Positions 13,058 to 26,400 of a stretch of 64,000 nt of DNA are shown in pieces. How positions within the stretch are numbered: the first letter of the stretch is position 1; the number at the start of each line of letters is the position of its first letter. Below the pieces are notes generated by a model. That model did not search any database. It had not been told where the DNA came from and was given only the letters and a program-made list of their open reading frames with translations. Both the position numbers and the translations under genes were made by a program. This DNA comes from Centropus unirufus (taxonomy: Eukaryota; Chordata; Aves; Cuculiformes; Centropidae): contig VYZI01000348.1 in the NCBI GenBank assembly GCA_013397695.1, forward strand, positions 352,588 through 416,587, given 5' to 3'.

Positions 13058-13888
13058 TAATACTTCATAATCAACAGAACAGTACCTGTGATTTACCAAA
13101 CAAAAACGACATGAAAAGCTAAACCCACAGGTGGAAGGGGATATGCTGTGAAGGATTTAATCGTCGGTGCAGAAGCAGGTAGGAAGCACTCAGAACTGGA
13201 ATATCCTGGTTTAGTCATGAATCCTCCCAGCCAGCACCAGGGCACTTTGCAAGGTGTTTTAAAAGGCATAAGAAGGGTGACACACACAACTGTGAACGGT
13301 GTGTAAGTGTTTAATACTCATCTGTGAACTCTCACCTAGAAAAATCTGTGCAGTGCCTTGAACAAAGCAGCATGACAGACGCTTGAAAAACAACAGGAGA
13401 CCAAGAAACCCAGTGATCTGGAAACATTTTAACCTCTCTCCAGTCTCCAGATGTGTGATATCAATCCTGACCTGTCGCTTTTTTGAAAGAAATACGGGGC
13501 ATCTGGCATCTCAGAGCGCAGTCTGTGAGCAGCCCGATCCCCCTCCCCAGATCTTCCTCCCCTTGTTTATCTTGGCTGGGCAGTTTTGTTTTGGGGCTGA
13601 TTCCCCCCTGCACTTCCCTCACATCCTGGAAGCCTTTGCCCTGCCGCTGATTCCGTGTAGAAGGGTTTTTGCCATTAAAGGTGAAGTATCTAAAGTCACC
13701 CATGCGATAAACAGGTACATTAAACACAAGGAATTATCCACAGTGGTCATGAAGTGCTGGAGAGTTTGACAAACAACATGCAGTTCCGAGTGCTTCCTCT
13801 TAAGTGCTGACACGAGAAAGTTCCAGCAAAGTTATCAGTCTCCATCTACTCAGGACCTGTGCCTCGGTGGGGATGGTCCTGCTGTGGG

Positions 13889-13993
13889 CACTGCCCGGGG
13901 ACAGGCAGCGGGGTCGGTGCGGGCACTGCCCGGGCACGGGCAGCGGGGACGGTGCGGGCACTGCCCGGGCACGGGCAGCGGGGTTACCGCGGG
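13889..13993 (+). repeat. 35-bp minisatellite, three tandem copies, in the METRNL promoter
   Basis: Three consecutive 35-bp units start at 13889, 13924 and 13959. Each begins CACTGCCCGG and contains GGGCAGCGGGG (or GGCAGCGGGG). Copies 2 and 3 share a CCCGGGCACGGGCAGCGGGG core. They lie about 360-470 bp before the METRNL start codon and explain several of the long GC-rich open frames here. Confidence 0.93.
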
Positions 13994-14354
13994 CACCCGT
14001 TCCCGCAGCGCAGAAGCAGCCTTTCCCGGCAGACGAAACGCATTTCTCCGGCCGTTCCGCCCCCGCTCCGTGCGGGAGAGCCCGGCGCGGGTCCGGCGGG
14101 CACGAGGCTCCCGCCCCAGCCGCGGCACCTGCGGGCGCGGGGGCCGCGGTCCCGGCGCCGCGTTTGGCCGCCGCAGCGAGGGGGGCGGGCGGAGGCGGAG
14201 CCGCTGCGGGAGGCAGGGCAGCTCCCGCCCCTCAGCTGGGAGCCCGCAGCCAGCGCTGCCAACCTCAGAGGCGGAGGCGGACGGGTGCCGCGCGGAGCGG
14301 GGATGGGGTAGCCGAGCCCCGCGCCCCTCGCCCCGCGCCGCTGCTCCCGGGATC

Positions 14355-14458
14355 ATGCGGGGCGCCCCGGGCCCCCGGCTGCCGCTGCTGCTGGCGCTGC
14401 TGCTGCTGGCGGGCGCCGCCGCGCAGTATTCCAGCGACCTGTGCAACTGGAAGGGAAG
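14355..14458 (+). CDS. METRNL: METRNL coding exon 1 (signal peptide)
   Basis: This exon encodes residues 1-34 and two bases of codon 35. It begins MRGAPGPRLP and runs through a Leu/Ala-rich signal core to the mature start QYSSDLCNWKG. The donor is AAG|GTGAGC, leaving phase 2. I chose the ATG at 14355 because MRGA also begins the mammalian protein, a signal peptide follows at once, and -3 is A. The frame stays open upstream to another ATG at 13884, so an extended form cannot be excluded, but the upstream residues are Gly/Arg/Pro/Ala-rich and look like CpG-island filler. The mammalian leader is about 45 residues; this one is 23 and lacks the proline-rich part. Confidence 0.95.
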
Positions 14459-17400
14459 GTGAGCGGGACCCCGGGGGCCGCCGGGGCATCCCGGCCCGCG
14501 GGGGAACGAGTCGGTGCCGAAAACAAAAGGGGCGAACCCTCCGGCGCGGGATGCGCGGGCAGGGGCCGGCCGGCAGCGGGGCTGCTCTGCCTCCCCCGCC
14601 CCGGCCCCGCCGCTGCCCCCGCCCGGGCTGCCTCTGGCTGCTCCCGCCGCAGGGCGGGATGGATGGGCCGGGAGGCAGCGCGGCTCGGTGGGCTGGGGGG
14701 AGGAGGAGGAGGAGGAGGAGGAGGAGGGAAGGAGGAGGGCGGTGCCGTGTCCGTCGCGGAGGAGCTGCTCCCCGCTCCCGTCTTCTCCGGGGCCGGGCGG
14801 GGCTGCCCCGGGCATTGCCCCGCATCCCCCGTACCGCTCCCGGCACCGCATCCCGTCCCGGGGAGCCCTGGCACTCCGCGCTCTCGATTGCGCGGGTGTG
14901 AAACCCCGCAAGTGTTTGTCTCCGAAATTCTCTTTAATTGCTTGCTTGTAACACAACTTCAGCGCCTGTGGTTGTATCTGAGAGCTGCCCCGTTCTTCAA
15001 GAGCGGCTCCGCTACGGGGTGGGGGTTGCTGGGCGCGTCTGCCGCGTTGAGATCGGAAGGGTTTGACTCCAACGTTGTGCTCAAATGTGGCTTTCTTCAA
15101 GGTAAAAGTTCGGGCAGTTTGTGTCTGTAGTTTGTTTTGGAGTAGGGAGAATTCTGAGAGGGGGCACAGCTGGCTTGGCTGTGAGCATCGTTTTTCTGCT
15201 ATGGTGAAACACGGGGATGCCTGGCAGTGAGTTTTTTCTGAACTTTTTTTTTTACTTGACAATTAATGCATAGTTAATCCCAGTGAATGGGCTTGAAGGT
15301 GAGTCAGTTTGATAGGGACAAAACCTATTAGTTCTGTGGGAAGCTTGTATCATTTTGCTTTATGGCTGTACCTGCTCTCATCTCTAGGGAATCTGGCTGC
15401 TCTTACTTGACTGAACCTTGCCACGAGGTATCACGGTGGGCTTCCTGAAGAAAAATAAGTCCCTGTGGTCTTGTCTTGTTAGGTTCCTATTTTTGTCCTG
15501 TTAGAGTAAGTAGTGGTCTCCCATGTCACCTGAGTGGGGCTGGAGTAAGCAGAGCCTCAAGGATCAGCTTGAGGGGTTGGTTCTTGGAGCAGTGTGAAAT
15601 GTGAAACCTGTCACTGAGTTTGGGGGGCACTGGTGACCCCCAAAGCTTGGGCTTGCTTGCCTGGTGAGCCAAAGCAGAGCTGACAGTGATGGCATCACAG
15701 GGAGGGAGGAGCTGCCTTCTTGCACAGTTCAGTCTGGGCGTTCTTGGCTGCGTAAGTCGCAGAGTCCAGGTGGATGGGAGTCTTTAGGGGCGGTAATGGA
15801 GAGCAGGTTGGCGTTGGCCTTGCTGCTAGCAAATGAGTGATGTGCTGGTAGTCCTAAGGCTGCTGAATAACATCTGCTTTCTCCTAAAAGACTAGGAGCT
15901 AAGAAGCAAGGAAAGGTTGATTTCATGTACCAGTAAACAGTATGATTATTAATAGCTAGATGGGTCAGAAAGGATTTTAATGTGGAATATAATGTTTTTA
16001 AGTCATGCTATTATTTTTACCTTATATAACTGTTTGAAACAGCTATGAACTTAAATTCCAAAAGGCAGTCTTTTTTTCCCACAGTGAAGTTCTAGGTTGT
16101 CTTATGCTGGTGGATTTGACAGTCCAGTCAGCTCCTATAGCATACTGAAATTGTTTTCTCACCTATGTTAAAAGCAACTATACATGGCTGTATTAAAGGC
16201 AACAATCTTAGAATATTCAGGGTATCAATGTTTCTTCCCCTATTATGTTGTGGAGAAGTGATGAGCCTGTATCCTTGAATAGTATCAAGAGTTTTGCTAG
16301 GATTCCTATAGGTATCCCTCATGCTTCCAGGGAAATCTGGTGCAATGCACAGCTTGACACCTGTAATCTGAGTATGCTTTGCCATGGCAGCATCTTAATA
16401 ATTAGCCTGGCAGCTTCCAGGAAAGCTTCATCCAAAGGAAAGCAGAAGCTTCACCGTGGTGTGTCATTATTGCTCTTGCTGTAACCAAGTTTTTGTACTG
16501 CAGTGACCTCTTGATGCTTTGGGTAAAAGTGTTCTGTGCTTTGGTGCCATGCTGAGAACGTGGTAGTCTGGTGGTTTTGGCTGCAGGAGCAACAATTAAG
16601 CTCTGATGTGGCTGCTTGATGTCCTTCAGTCTTGCCTTCAGCACCAGTGGTTGCTCTGGGGAAGTCTTGGTGCACTCTAACTCGTCAGCCTTAATTACAT
16701 ACCCCAAATTAGGAGCTCCTTGTGTTTGCTGAGGGATGCTGGGAGGACAGGAGGGCTTCTGGGGCTCTTCAGAGCACCTGTAACAGAATAAGTGAAGTAC
16801 CTAGCTCAAGTGGAGAATCTCTCCCTCTTCCTTTCAAAAACACTTTTTGCATGATGCAACGTAACAGCTTGCTGCACCCATGCTGTGATGGATCTCGGGG
16901 CAGACAGAGGGAGAAGACAGAGGAGACAAATGCTGTGATTCAGGATGTCCTGATGGTATGAGGAAGAAGTACTGGCTGTAGAAGTGAGTCCCATTAAAGA
17001 GCACAGATTTGAAAGGGAGGATGGATGGCCCATCCCTCACTGTGCCCCTTAAACAGCTGCCTTATCCCCTTACCATATACCTACAAAAACCAAAACTAAA
17101 AGCCCTGGACCTCCTCTGTTGTGTGGGCACAGTCTGATGGCTGGCGAGGGAGGACTAAGCATGAGTTAAGCAGTCTCTCAGTGTGGTGACATGTCATTCA
17201 GACAGAAAGCAAAGTGACAGGTTTTGCTGGATGATGGTGGTTGCTGTTAAGTAATGCAAGTGTGTATTTTGGAATCTGCTTGAGTTTTGAGTCATCCTTT
17301 ATTACAAGTCTTAATTTGTATATGTCCTTGTGCTTGATGTGTCTGTCTCGTGGCATCACTCTTGCCTGTGAAATATAATTGGCGTTCAGAAGATAATTTC

Positions 17401-20400
17401 AGAGTCCACCCTTGTTTTTTTGTTTGAACCACACAAGCATTTGAACAAAATGAATGTTGAGGCTTTTTGCTCTGGTTTCAGAAATTCCTGGCTGTGGTGT
17501 TGCTGGGATCGCTTGCAGGAGCGGTTTCACTGTGCGAGTTCAGAGTTTTGCCCCTAGTGTGTTCCTTCAGTTTGAGCAGTCAGGCTTTGGGGAGGAATTT
17601 AACATTATAAATCCTACAAAGCCCTTCCAGCTTGTTTGTCTGGAGCAGGAGCAAGAGATGTGTGAGCATAGGTTTTTGCCCCTTTGCTGAGAGATAAGCT
17701 TTACACTCCAATTTTCCTTATTTATTGCTTGCATATAAATGGGCTTCTGTGATTTCTGTTTAGTGGCATCATGTGTGTGCTGTGGTGAAAGCTGATTTTG
17801 AGGACCAGATGTGGTCAACTTGAAATATCCCATTGCAAGTTAAGTTTCCTGAATGTGCTAAGTACTACTGAATTTGAGGCCATGAGGTTAAAGGTCAAAA
17901 CTTGTCCCTCTTTTCTCTTCATCTTTGTTCTTGAGGTGGCTTTCAAGTTTGTTCCAAAGCACATGTTTGCAGGCACTGTTGTTATTAAATATGACTTTTT
18001 TTTCTGAGCTTCCTCATGTAAACTCTATCAAGTGAGTTGCCCTGACACTCATAATAATGACTCACGTCAACAGCAAATGCAAAACAGATGTTTTTTCCCC
18101 CTTCCTTTACACATAGCTTCTTTTTACTTTCTAAATGCTGACTTGAATTTCAGCCCTGTTCAGCATCTGTGTATCTTTGGGGTGGGGAACTGGGTATTTG
18201 GAGGTTTCTGTTGAGAAACCAGAGCTTGATGTCATTACTTGCACTACACCAAGATCTATTCTTTGCCACAGATTTCCTGTGTAACCTCAGATGAATCACT
18301 TAATCCTTCTTAACCTTTTTTCCTTGTCTTGGTTCATCTGCCTGTGAGTGGGAATGTTGTAAAGCTTCACTGAAGTAGCAGACCTATAAGCTGCATCGAA
18401 GGGTCTCATTTTGGGTGGTGCTCTGCAAACATGGAACAAAATATGCTGATGTGTGGGAACTGGGTACGCCAAGCGTTGGGAGGAGCAAGCTTGGTGGTGA
18501 TTTGTTCTGACACAATAAGTTTGTGATGGGACAGGGCCTGGGACTAAAGGATGGCCGAAATAAACAAGGCTTTCCCAAACTTTTAACTGGAGTGCCTGCA
18601 GGATGTGGTGTCATTTTAGTGCTTTGAGTCACTCTGTGAAGAGAACCTATGGGCTTGGTCCAGCAGCAGTGAGGGACTGCAAGGGTTGTTGAGGCTGTGG
18701 GCAAACAAGTGATGAAGATTCTCTAGTCCTCCTGCGTGGCAATCTGATCCCCTCTTACTGGCAGTTGGACCCGGGATCCCCGTATTGCTCTTCTGACCCA
18801 TCTTCGTGATCATCAGCCTTCAAAATGTTTGTCGGGATCTTAATTTTCTTTCAGGGTGCTGGGTAAGGACACGGGACCAATGGCCCCGTGCCTCAGCAGT
18901 AGTAACTGGCCATGTGTTCTCTTTTGCTGAATTCTTGTAGCTGTGTGCCTGCTTGTAGCCCATCTGAATGCCAATTATATTTCACAGGCAAGAGTGACGT
19001 AGCCCATCACAACTAAGCTTGAACCTCCTCCTGCTGTGGAGAAGCGAGGTAACATGGTATATGTACCAAAGAAAACAGCACAGTTCAGTACTTCCCTGGC
19101 TCTGCCTGGGCCGTGTAGTGTCTTCTCTCTTCACCTCCCAGTTTGGAGACCGGAGCTGCCCAGCTGTGGCAGGGCTATCTGTGGCACCCAGAGCATCCCT
19201 TTGCTCCAGTTCAGTGTGAGCTTGGCATCCCTCCAAGTCTCAGATCTATTGGGAATACAGACTTGGAAAAGGAACAAAGTACTCCGCAAAAGGTGGAGTC
19301 AGATCTGTGAGGCTGGAGGACGTGCTGGCTTAAACCACCGGGAAGGGAGTTCAAGCGTCTGTGTTCTACTTGGTATGCACCAATTCGTTTGCCGTGGCTC
19401 AGCTGATGGGCAGGCACTGAGGCTGGAGTAATTTAATTGCTTTTGATCATGTGCTTATACCCTATTTAATTTTTAAGTCAATTACTGGTGGTTTGGTGTT
19501 TTTGCGATGAGATGATTTAAAACTGACCTGTAATATTTTAAGGTCGCAGCCTTGAAAGGGGCCAAGTGCTTCTGACCAGTGCTGAGCTGGATGGGCCGAT
19601 ACTCATTGCTGCCCCGGATTTTCCATGTTTTTTGTGATGTGGGTCTTTGAAGGTTTGAGGTTATGCAGTCACATTACCAGCTCTGTCATTACTCTAACTT
19701 TCTCTTTCTCTTTTCCCCCAGTGGCTTAACCCACGAGTCGCACAAGAAGGACGTTGAACAGGTCTACCTCCGCTGTTCCGAAGGGTCCATAGAGTGGATG
19801 TATCCCACGGGAGCGCTCATAGTCAACCTGCGACCCAACACTTCACCTGCCTCTTACAAACATTTGACTGTTTGCATAAAGCCCTTCAAGGACTCAGCAG
19901 GAGCAAATATTTATTTGGAAAAAACTGGAGAACTGAAACTCTTGGTCCGGGATGGCGATCGAAGCCCCAGTAAGGTGTATTGTTTTGGCTATGATCAGGG
20001 GGGCCTGTTCGTCGAGGCCACTCCTCAGCAGGACATTAGCAGGAAGATTACAGGCTTCCAGTACGAACTGATGAGCAAGGGGATGGCATCTGATTTGCAC
20101 ACATTTTCTGGTGAGTTCTAGGGTATCGGTCATATTTTCACATACTGTATCGGATGCATAACAGGTGGCGGAGAGAGGGAGTGGGAAAGTGTTTGGGTTT
20201 GAATTTCATGTGCTTTTAAGGACATATTTTATAAATGTCCTTTGGTGGAAGAATTTATTTTGTTGTTCTTTTTTTTTTAAGGTGGTAGCATAGGCTGAAT
20301 TCCAGATGATTTAAGGGCTGCCCTGAAGGGTTCTTCCCTTGCAAGCTGGGATGGATCACAGGCAGTGGATTTACCCTGTGCTGTACTCTAGCATGAACTG

Positions 20401-23400
20401 GGCCCCCCCAGCGGAATCTTACACCATGGAAATGCTTGTAGGAAGGGAGAGTGGACGGACCTAAAGCTTACAAGCCTGTAAAGTCTGAAATGGTAACTGC
20501 CATTTGGGAACAGTAGCTCTAGGTGCAACCTAATTATGCTAACGAATGAGAAGAAGGAAAACTATCATTTGTGGAGGATGGGAGGGGAAATTCTGTGTAG
20601 GTAGGAGGTGTCTGCTTTGTGTCTCTCCTCTATCCAGAATCACCTCTGCTTTTATCTGCAAATCCAAGGAGGGAGGATTTCCGGAGCAGCCTGAGGAAGA
20701 GCAGATCTGGGGTTGTTTGTCCCAGATGACCAGGGAAGGTGTCAGGGTTTAGGGATTTCAAGCAGGGAGGCCACAGTGGCAACCAGCTTTCTGGTAGGAA
20801 ATGAAGGAGCCTCACAGCACTCTGGAGAATGCTTGACCCAGGGTGAAACATGATGTAAAGTAAAGCTTAAGATGCCGTATGTGGGCTGTCTAAATTTTGC
20901 AGTGGAGATGCCACGTGCTTTGACTCAGATGCTACCTGATAACCAGCAGGGTGTCTGCTTAAACTGCAGCTCCATCTTTGCGGCATTGCATTCCTTATCC
21001 TTTTTTTGTGATAAGTAAGTGCTTGTGGAACTTGAGTGCCATCCTCTCTCCTCCCCTGGCTTCCTCCCACATCAGGGCTCTGGGTGTTTGTATATTTCTG
21101 TGTACTTGCCCACCACAGCAGTCCAGGTGTGATGTTTTTGGTGCAGATTTGAGCTGGACTGAGATGAACCATTCCGAGTTCAGGGAGAGGGCTATTGTCT
21201 AAGGACTAATGCAGTAACCTCAATAACTGGTAGATGGCGTGTTTGCCATTGAGAGAGCACCCCTATAAACACAAACATTCAAATATTTAACATCCTTTCT
21301 TTACTCTCGTAGCTTAATATCGAGAGTTCCACACTATAAGCTGCCTTTCCTGCTTCTACATTTTACAAGGGCTGCAGAAGAAGCCGGGTGTCTGTTGCCG
21401 AGCTGTTCTTCCACTAAGAACGTTTCTGAAAAGATGCAATCTCTACACAGAATGTCAGCTATGGAGTAAAAGCCTATTGCAGAATATATTAAATACATTG
21501 TTTAATTAGTTATTTGGAGAATGTTCCCAGATTCAGTGCTGCTTTCTTTGGTGGGCTGGGAGGATGGAGGCTGGTGATAAGTCACTGAAACTTAATAAGG
21601 GAAGTCTCATACTTTCTTTTTTTCCAAAAGAAGTTGAAATTGCTTTTGCAATTAAAAAACTGAAGTTTCAAATAATGCATAGGAAACTCATTAGGAACTG
21701 CTCGTCACCGCAGTTTTTAGTTTGCATATAGATATAATTTCTGCTGAGCATTACTCAAGCCAAGAAGACTCACTGCTGGGACAAATTACTGGGATTTTAG
21801 AATGAAGTGCTCTCCGTTACACATAAAACCTTAGAGATTTTTTAAAGCTGATGGAAGTTTTCTTTAGAGACTTTCAGAAGTCAGATTGAGGACTGAACCC
21901 AATTACAACCTTTGATAGACATATTAAATCCCATTTTCTATGACTGCTGTATTTTCAGCTGTCACAGACACCATTTGAATTTCAGTACTGTCTTACAAAA
22001 CAATGTGGTAGGCTCTGCTCATGCTCCATGGGTCCTGGTTGTACAGAAGAAGCTTTTTAATCGCTCCTCAGCAGAGCCTTCAGGGCAAACTAGGGATCTC
22101 TATTGTATTTAAGTTATTTCCTTTGCCTTTTTTTGGATCCCCGGACTCTGGGGTGGGTGGTGAAAACATGATGAAAATGCCATACATGACTCTTTGCACT
22201 ACTCAGTCAGACGAGCACTTCTATTCTCCTATAAATATATGTATGTCTGGGGAAACTGCCAAATAGCTGCCGTGTGAGACAGAGCAATATATTTGCCGGT
22301 CGTGGCTCTCTTCTGGAGCCAATTCTAGGTTGTTTTTTTTTTGTGAAACCTGCAAAGAAATGGCCTTTGCTGAGCTGTTCATTGAGAGGGGAAGTTTGCA
22401 ATCCATGGACTGGAATCACTGGTGGCTTTTTCATCAGTGAACAGGCTCGCTCAAGCCAGGGACAAGCGCTGACCTTAAAGGAGCTGAATACTGGACTTCA
22501 GGTTCTGCATTGCTCTGTCCCTTGGTCACAAACGTGGCTCACAGTGGTTTTTTGTTGGTTTGCTTGGTTTTTTTGACTGTTGCACACTGGGAAGAAGCGT
22601 GCTCCTCTCGGTTGCAGTTTGACAGAGCTCAGCAGAGCTGGCAGGGGGTGTGAGGAGATGACAGGGGCGCGAGATGCTGGTGCAGATGGGGCTGAGATGT
22701 GCTGGCAGAGCTGGGCAGAGGAGGCTTGCGCACTTCCTGGGCTCTCTTGGTGCCGTGGCTGGTGGCGAAAGACCAAGTGACATAAATATTGCAGCATTTT
22801 CTTACAGCTGCAGAGTGGGGGAGTGACTGTCATAAGAGACCCAGGTGGGTAATCCAGCCCTTTCACTTGTGCAATAACTACTTACTAATAGCTTCTCTCA
22901 GCTTTCCCTAAATGGTCTCCTTGTTTCCTGGTGATAATAATTGTACTCTGCCCTTGAGTTTACTCTTGCTTCCTATCCTGGCATTCCAGCTCTGATTAGG
23001 AGTCATCCGTTTAATACTTTAATAACCTATAGTGTCCTCAGAGTCCTGACATTGTAGGGTGCATCAACAAATCAGTAATGCTTGGCAGGGTGCCTTTGGC
23101 TTAATTAGAAAGCCTCCAGTTTTATTAATTTACGGTCATTCTTTCCCACTTAATCAGAGTCTAGAAAATAATTCAATAGAAAACATACCCAGGTTCCGAC
23201 CTGGCCTTTCCCTTTCCTTGGGAGTGTTGAATGATAGTGGTGTGATCGTGACAATTTTCCAGGTTTGGGGATTTTTAACCCTTTTCTTGCCTTTGAGTGT
23301 CTTATCACATTCTCTAAAGGCTTCCCTAACTGCAGGAAGTGTTTGTTGTACCCTGATATATTTTAACTCAGATTGCTGGGGTTTGATACGGTGCGGGTTT

Positions 23401-26400
23401 TACTACGGTAGTTACCAGCAAAAAGGCATTTCTGGGAGTTTGTAGTTTCTTCAGCTGGGAAGAGGAGTGGAGTGTGTTAACAGCTCTTGTAACCAATTTG
23501 TGTGAGGGAGCAGTTGCTAACAAGAGTCACCTTTACCATTTCTCAATCTCAGCGAGCAGGTTCGTTCTCTTCTCAATTCCTTGTGATTGGTGACTCAGAG
23601 TACTTTTCATTCCAGATTGCGTTAGGGGTTGAGCCTCTATGAGTTCTCATCTACACTGATGGTCCATTAACTTCTGCTTATGCTTGCAGTAAGGCTTGGT
23701 GGTTTGCCCAGCTGAAGAACTGAGATGCTGTGACATTTTGGCCCAAGGCCATTTGAGAAGCAGCAAAACTTGTTTGTGTTGTTGAATTCTGTTGACTCTA
23801 ATAATTTCTGCTTATGCTGGAAGACAATACTTCTGAGTCTCTGCTGTACTGGCAAGTAGGTGTAGGTTTTAGCAAAAGTGTTGTTTGGCTGTGTCGTTCT
23901 TAAAGGTTTCCTTAAGATGTTAACCCAAGTGAATTCTCAGCCCTAGCGGAGCACGTGCCTGGTCTGGTTCTGCCTTGCACCACTCCGAGCTGCTTGCATT
24001 AAATTCCAATGAAAAGCGTGGGTCCCTTGACACCCATTTTCTTTTTAGGTTCTTCAGCTTCTGCTCAACTAATACGAAACAAGAATATGTAGATTTGACC
24101 AGATGTTTTGGAGAGGAAGGTCCGTTTTCCTCCCTTCTCACAAAATGACATTTCTTTTGTTGCTCAGAATCTGTGTTTTAAGAGTTTGCATCCAGCCTCT
24201 GGTTCCAGTTTTGGATGAGCTGTGCAGTTTGCCTTTCCCATCGCACACTCATGGGGATGTGTTACAGAGCTTGGGAGGTGAAAGCCCTTTCGTTATCCAC
24301 CCACTTCTCTGTCATGAAGGAGTCAAACTTTAACAAAAATGCCCCTTTATCTTGATGGCATCTACTGACTTAGTGCAGGTTCTGTAACTGTTTTATCCAT
24401 TTTCTTTATTAATGCTCGTACCTGGCTGAGAGTATTAACAGGCAGAAGGTACGGCGCTCGAATGGGTGTCTGAAAAACAAGGCAAAGCTAGATAAACCCA
24501 GTTAGCTAATTAAGAGCAGTGTTCAGCTCTTTTCTGTACCCTGTTAATTCTCTGGCCTGAGGAAACACTTTGGAAATTAAGAAACTCATAAATATTTGGG
24601 CTATGCTAGTGTTTCTATGAACAAACAGCTTTCTGAAGCACCCCTTAACTCCTGATCTTTAGTGCAGTTGGGTTTGACAGAAGTGGGGCACCCACGTCCT
24701 TCCAGAGCGCCGTCATCACAGCTCCTGGGCTCCTCAGCTTGTGCCTCCCTCTGGTTTCTCCCAAATACCGTTTTCCTTCTTAGAATCTGCCTGTGCTGCT
24801 AAGCTTTGTAGGCTGGAGCAGTAAGATGCCCGGATGGATTTTTCACTTTTTGCTGGAGTGGAAACTTTCTTGTCTCCTTTCCCAGAGGATAAAACTCTCA
24901 TCCCTCTGGGATTAAAGCTGTCTTTGGGGAAAAAGCAAATCGGAGTGGGGTCTGGTGGAATTTACACAGGATAGAATTGATTTTGTGCTCCTCCAGCATC
25001 ATTTGCTGGCAAAACGGATAACCAGCAGCACCAAAAAGTCATCAGATCTGTTTGATGTGCTTTTTCTTTCTCTAAAAGGTCAGCAACAACCTTTAAGAGA
25101 AAAGCACTAGAAAAAAGCCTTAAAATGTCATTGCTCAAATCCACATCAGTTATTGGCCTTAAAATGGACCATTCTGGCACTCTTGCTTTAGAATAAGTTA
25201 CTTTATTAACACTTCTTGTGTGCTCGCAGTTGTTGCAGGAAGGTTCTTTGTGGTAACTTCATGAATTTTCCCAGTGAGGGGTGGTACAAAACTGGATACA
25301 TGCCACTTTTTTATCTAAGATGGCAGAACATTCTCTTGCCCTGGAGGTATTTAAAAAAGCACACTTTATGCTGGTTTTTGAGGGCGTATCGCTGAGCTGG
25401 GTGTCACGGATCTGACCTGAATTGATCAGGCTGGATGCTGTAGAACAGAGCCTGGAGTGGGGTTAATTTTGAGGAGCTGGACACCCGCTCTAATTGTCCA
25501 TGTGCCTGAAGTGAATGATTGACCAGGGAGAGAATTTGAGAGCAAGGTTTCTGAGTTTTTTCCTGTGTGAAATGATTTCAGAGTGCATTTCTGATGCTGG
25601 GGAGTACACATGGTCCCGTGTGTTCTTAAGTTTGAGCAGTGTTGATGTTTTAGGGATATGAGCCACAATAAGGGGAAAAATGTTGAACTGAGAAGTCTTC
25701 ACCTAAAAAGATAAGCCAGACCAAATATTTGGAGGGCTGTCCTGATTTCATCTCTCCTTCCTCCAAGAAAATAAGTTTGACACCAGTCTCCTCTGGCCCT
25801 GCTCGTCCTTTGATGTTGCCAGGACGGGAGTTGGTTTTGCAGCGAGCAGAGGAGCTGCAGTGATAAATACACAGCTGCAGGGGAGAGGGGGCGAAGAAAA
25901 TAGCTTATTTTTGCTAGGCTGGCCATGAATGCCGTTAGCTTATTTCTCAACTCGGTGGGCAGTCAAACCCAATAAGCAGTCAGGTAACCCAGGCAGCTGA
26001 GGCTTTATGCGCTGACCTTTCTGTACCAGGGAGGACAGCCCCACAAACAGGTCTGCAATCCCCTGGGGTTGCTTGGCAGTCTTTAATAATGCTCTGTGCT
26101 TGCTCTGCAAAGCTGTTTAGTTTGCTGATTCCTGAGGCTGTAGTTAAAGAAGGGATGGAAGGGCAGGGGAACTGCATTCCTCTTCCTGCCCCCTGCCTTC
26201 CCGAGGAATAAGAAACTTAGAGATTTTTTTTTTCCGGTGTTCGGGCCTTGATTTGCATGACGGAAAATCTCTTTTGCCTGAATCTATTGTCTAAGCCAGA
26301 AAATATACACTGCACACATACACACATTGCATATACATATTGCACAGGTACTTACAAGCTGCCCTGGACCCAAAGATGGGATGTGTTAGTCTGACCTTGG

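Larger units (their letters stand above)
12253..13122 (+). other. Long open frame upstream of METRNL, probably not coding
   Basis: A 289-codon frame, the longest outside the CpG island. The first half is Pro/Ser/Arg-rich and the last part is His/Cys/Ile-rich from AT-rich DNA. I recognise no domain, signal peptide or repeat. Composition shifts along the frame with local GC content, as expected for a chance frame. Its length equals that of METRNL by coincidence; the sequences are unrelated. Confidence 0.3.
13880..15080 (+). promoter_or_regulatory. METRNL: CpG island containing the METRNL promoter and exon 1
   Basis: This stretch is very GC-rich and dense in CpG, unlike the AT-balanced sequence on either side. 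It includes an Sp1-type GGGGCGGGC at 14182-14190, about 170 bp before the ATG. No clear TATA box is seen, consistent with dispersed CpG-island initiation. The exact transcription start cannot be read from sequence. Confidence 0.85.

Noticed and set aside
12253..13122. 289-codon frame as a novel gene
   Set aside because: Residue composition simply follows local base composition, with no domain, no credible gene structure and no neighbouring exon. Kept only as a low-confidence note.
1..14000. Exons of B3GNTL1, the expected neighbour of METRNL
   Set aside because: No glycosyltransferase motif or matching exon is visible on either strand.
13804..14901. 365-codon plus-strand frame over the promoter and intron 1
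   Set aside because: It runs through the 35-bp minisatellite and across the exon 1 donor in a different frame from METRNL. No domain is visible.
13850..15262. 470-codon minus-strand open frame across the METRNL CpG island
   Set aside because: It is antisense to exon 1 and made of Arg/Pro/Ala/Ser-rich low-complexity sequence. High GC depletes stop codons, so long frames arise in all frames here.
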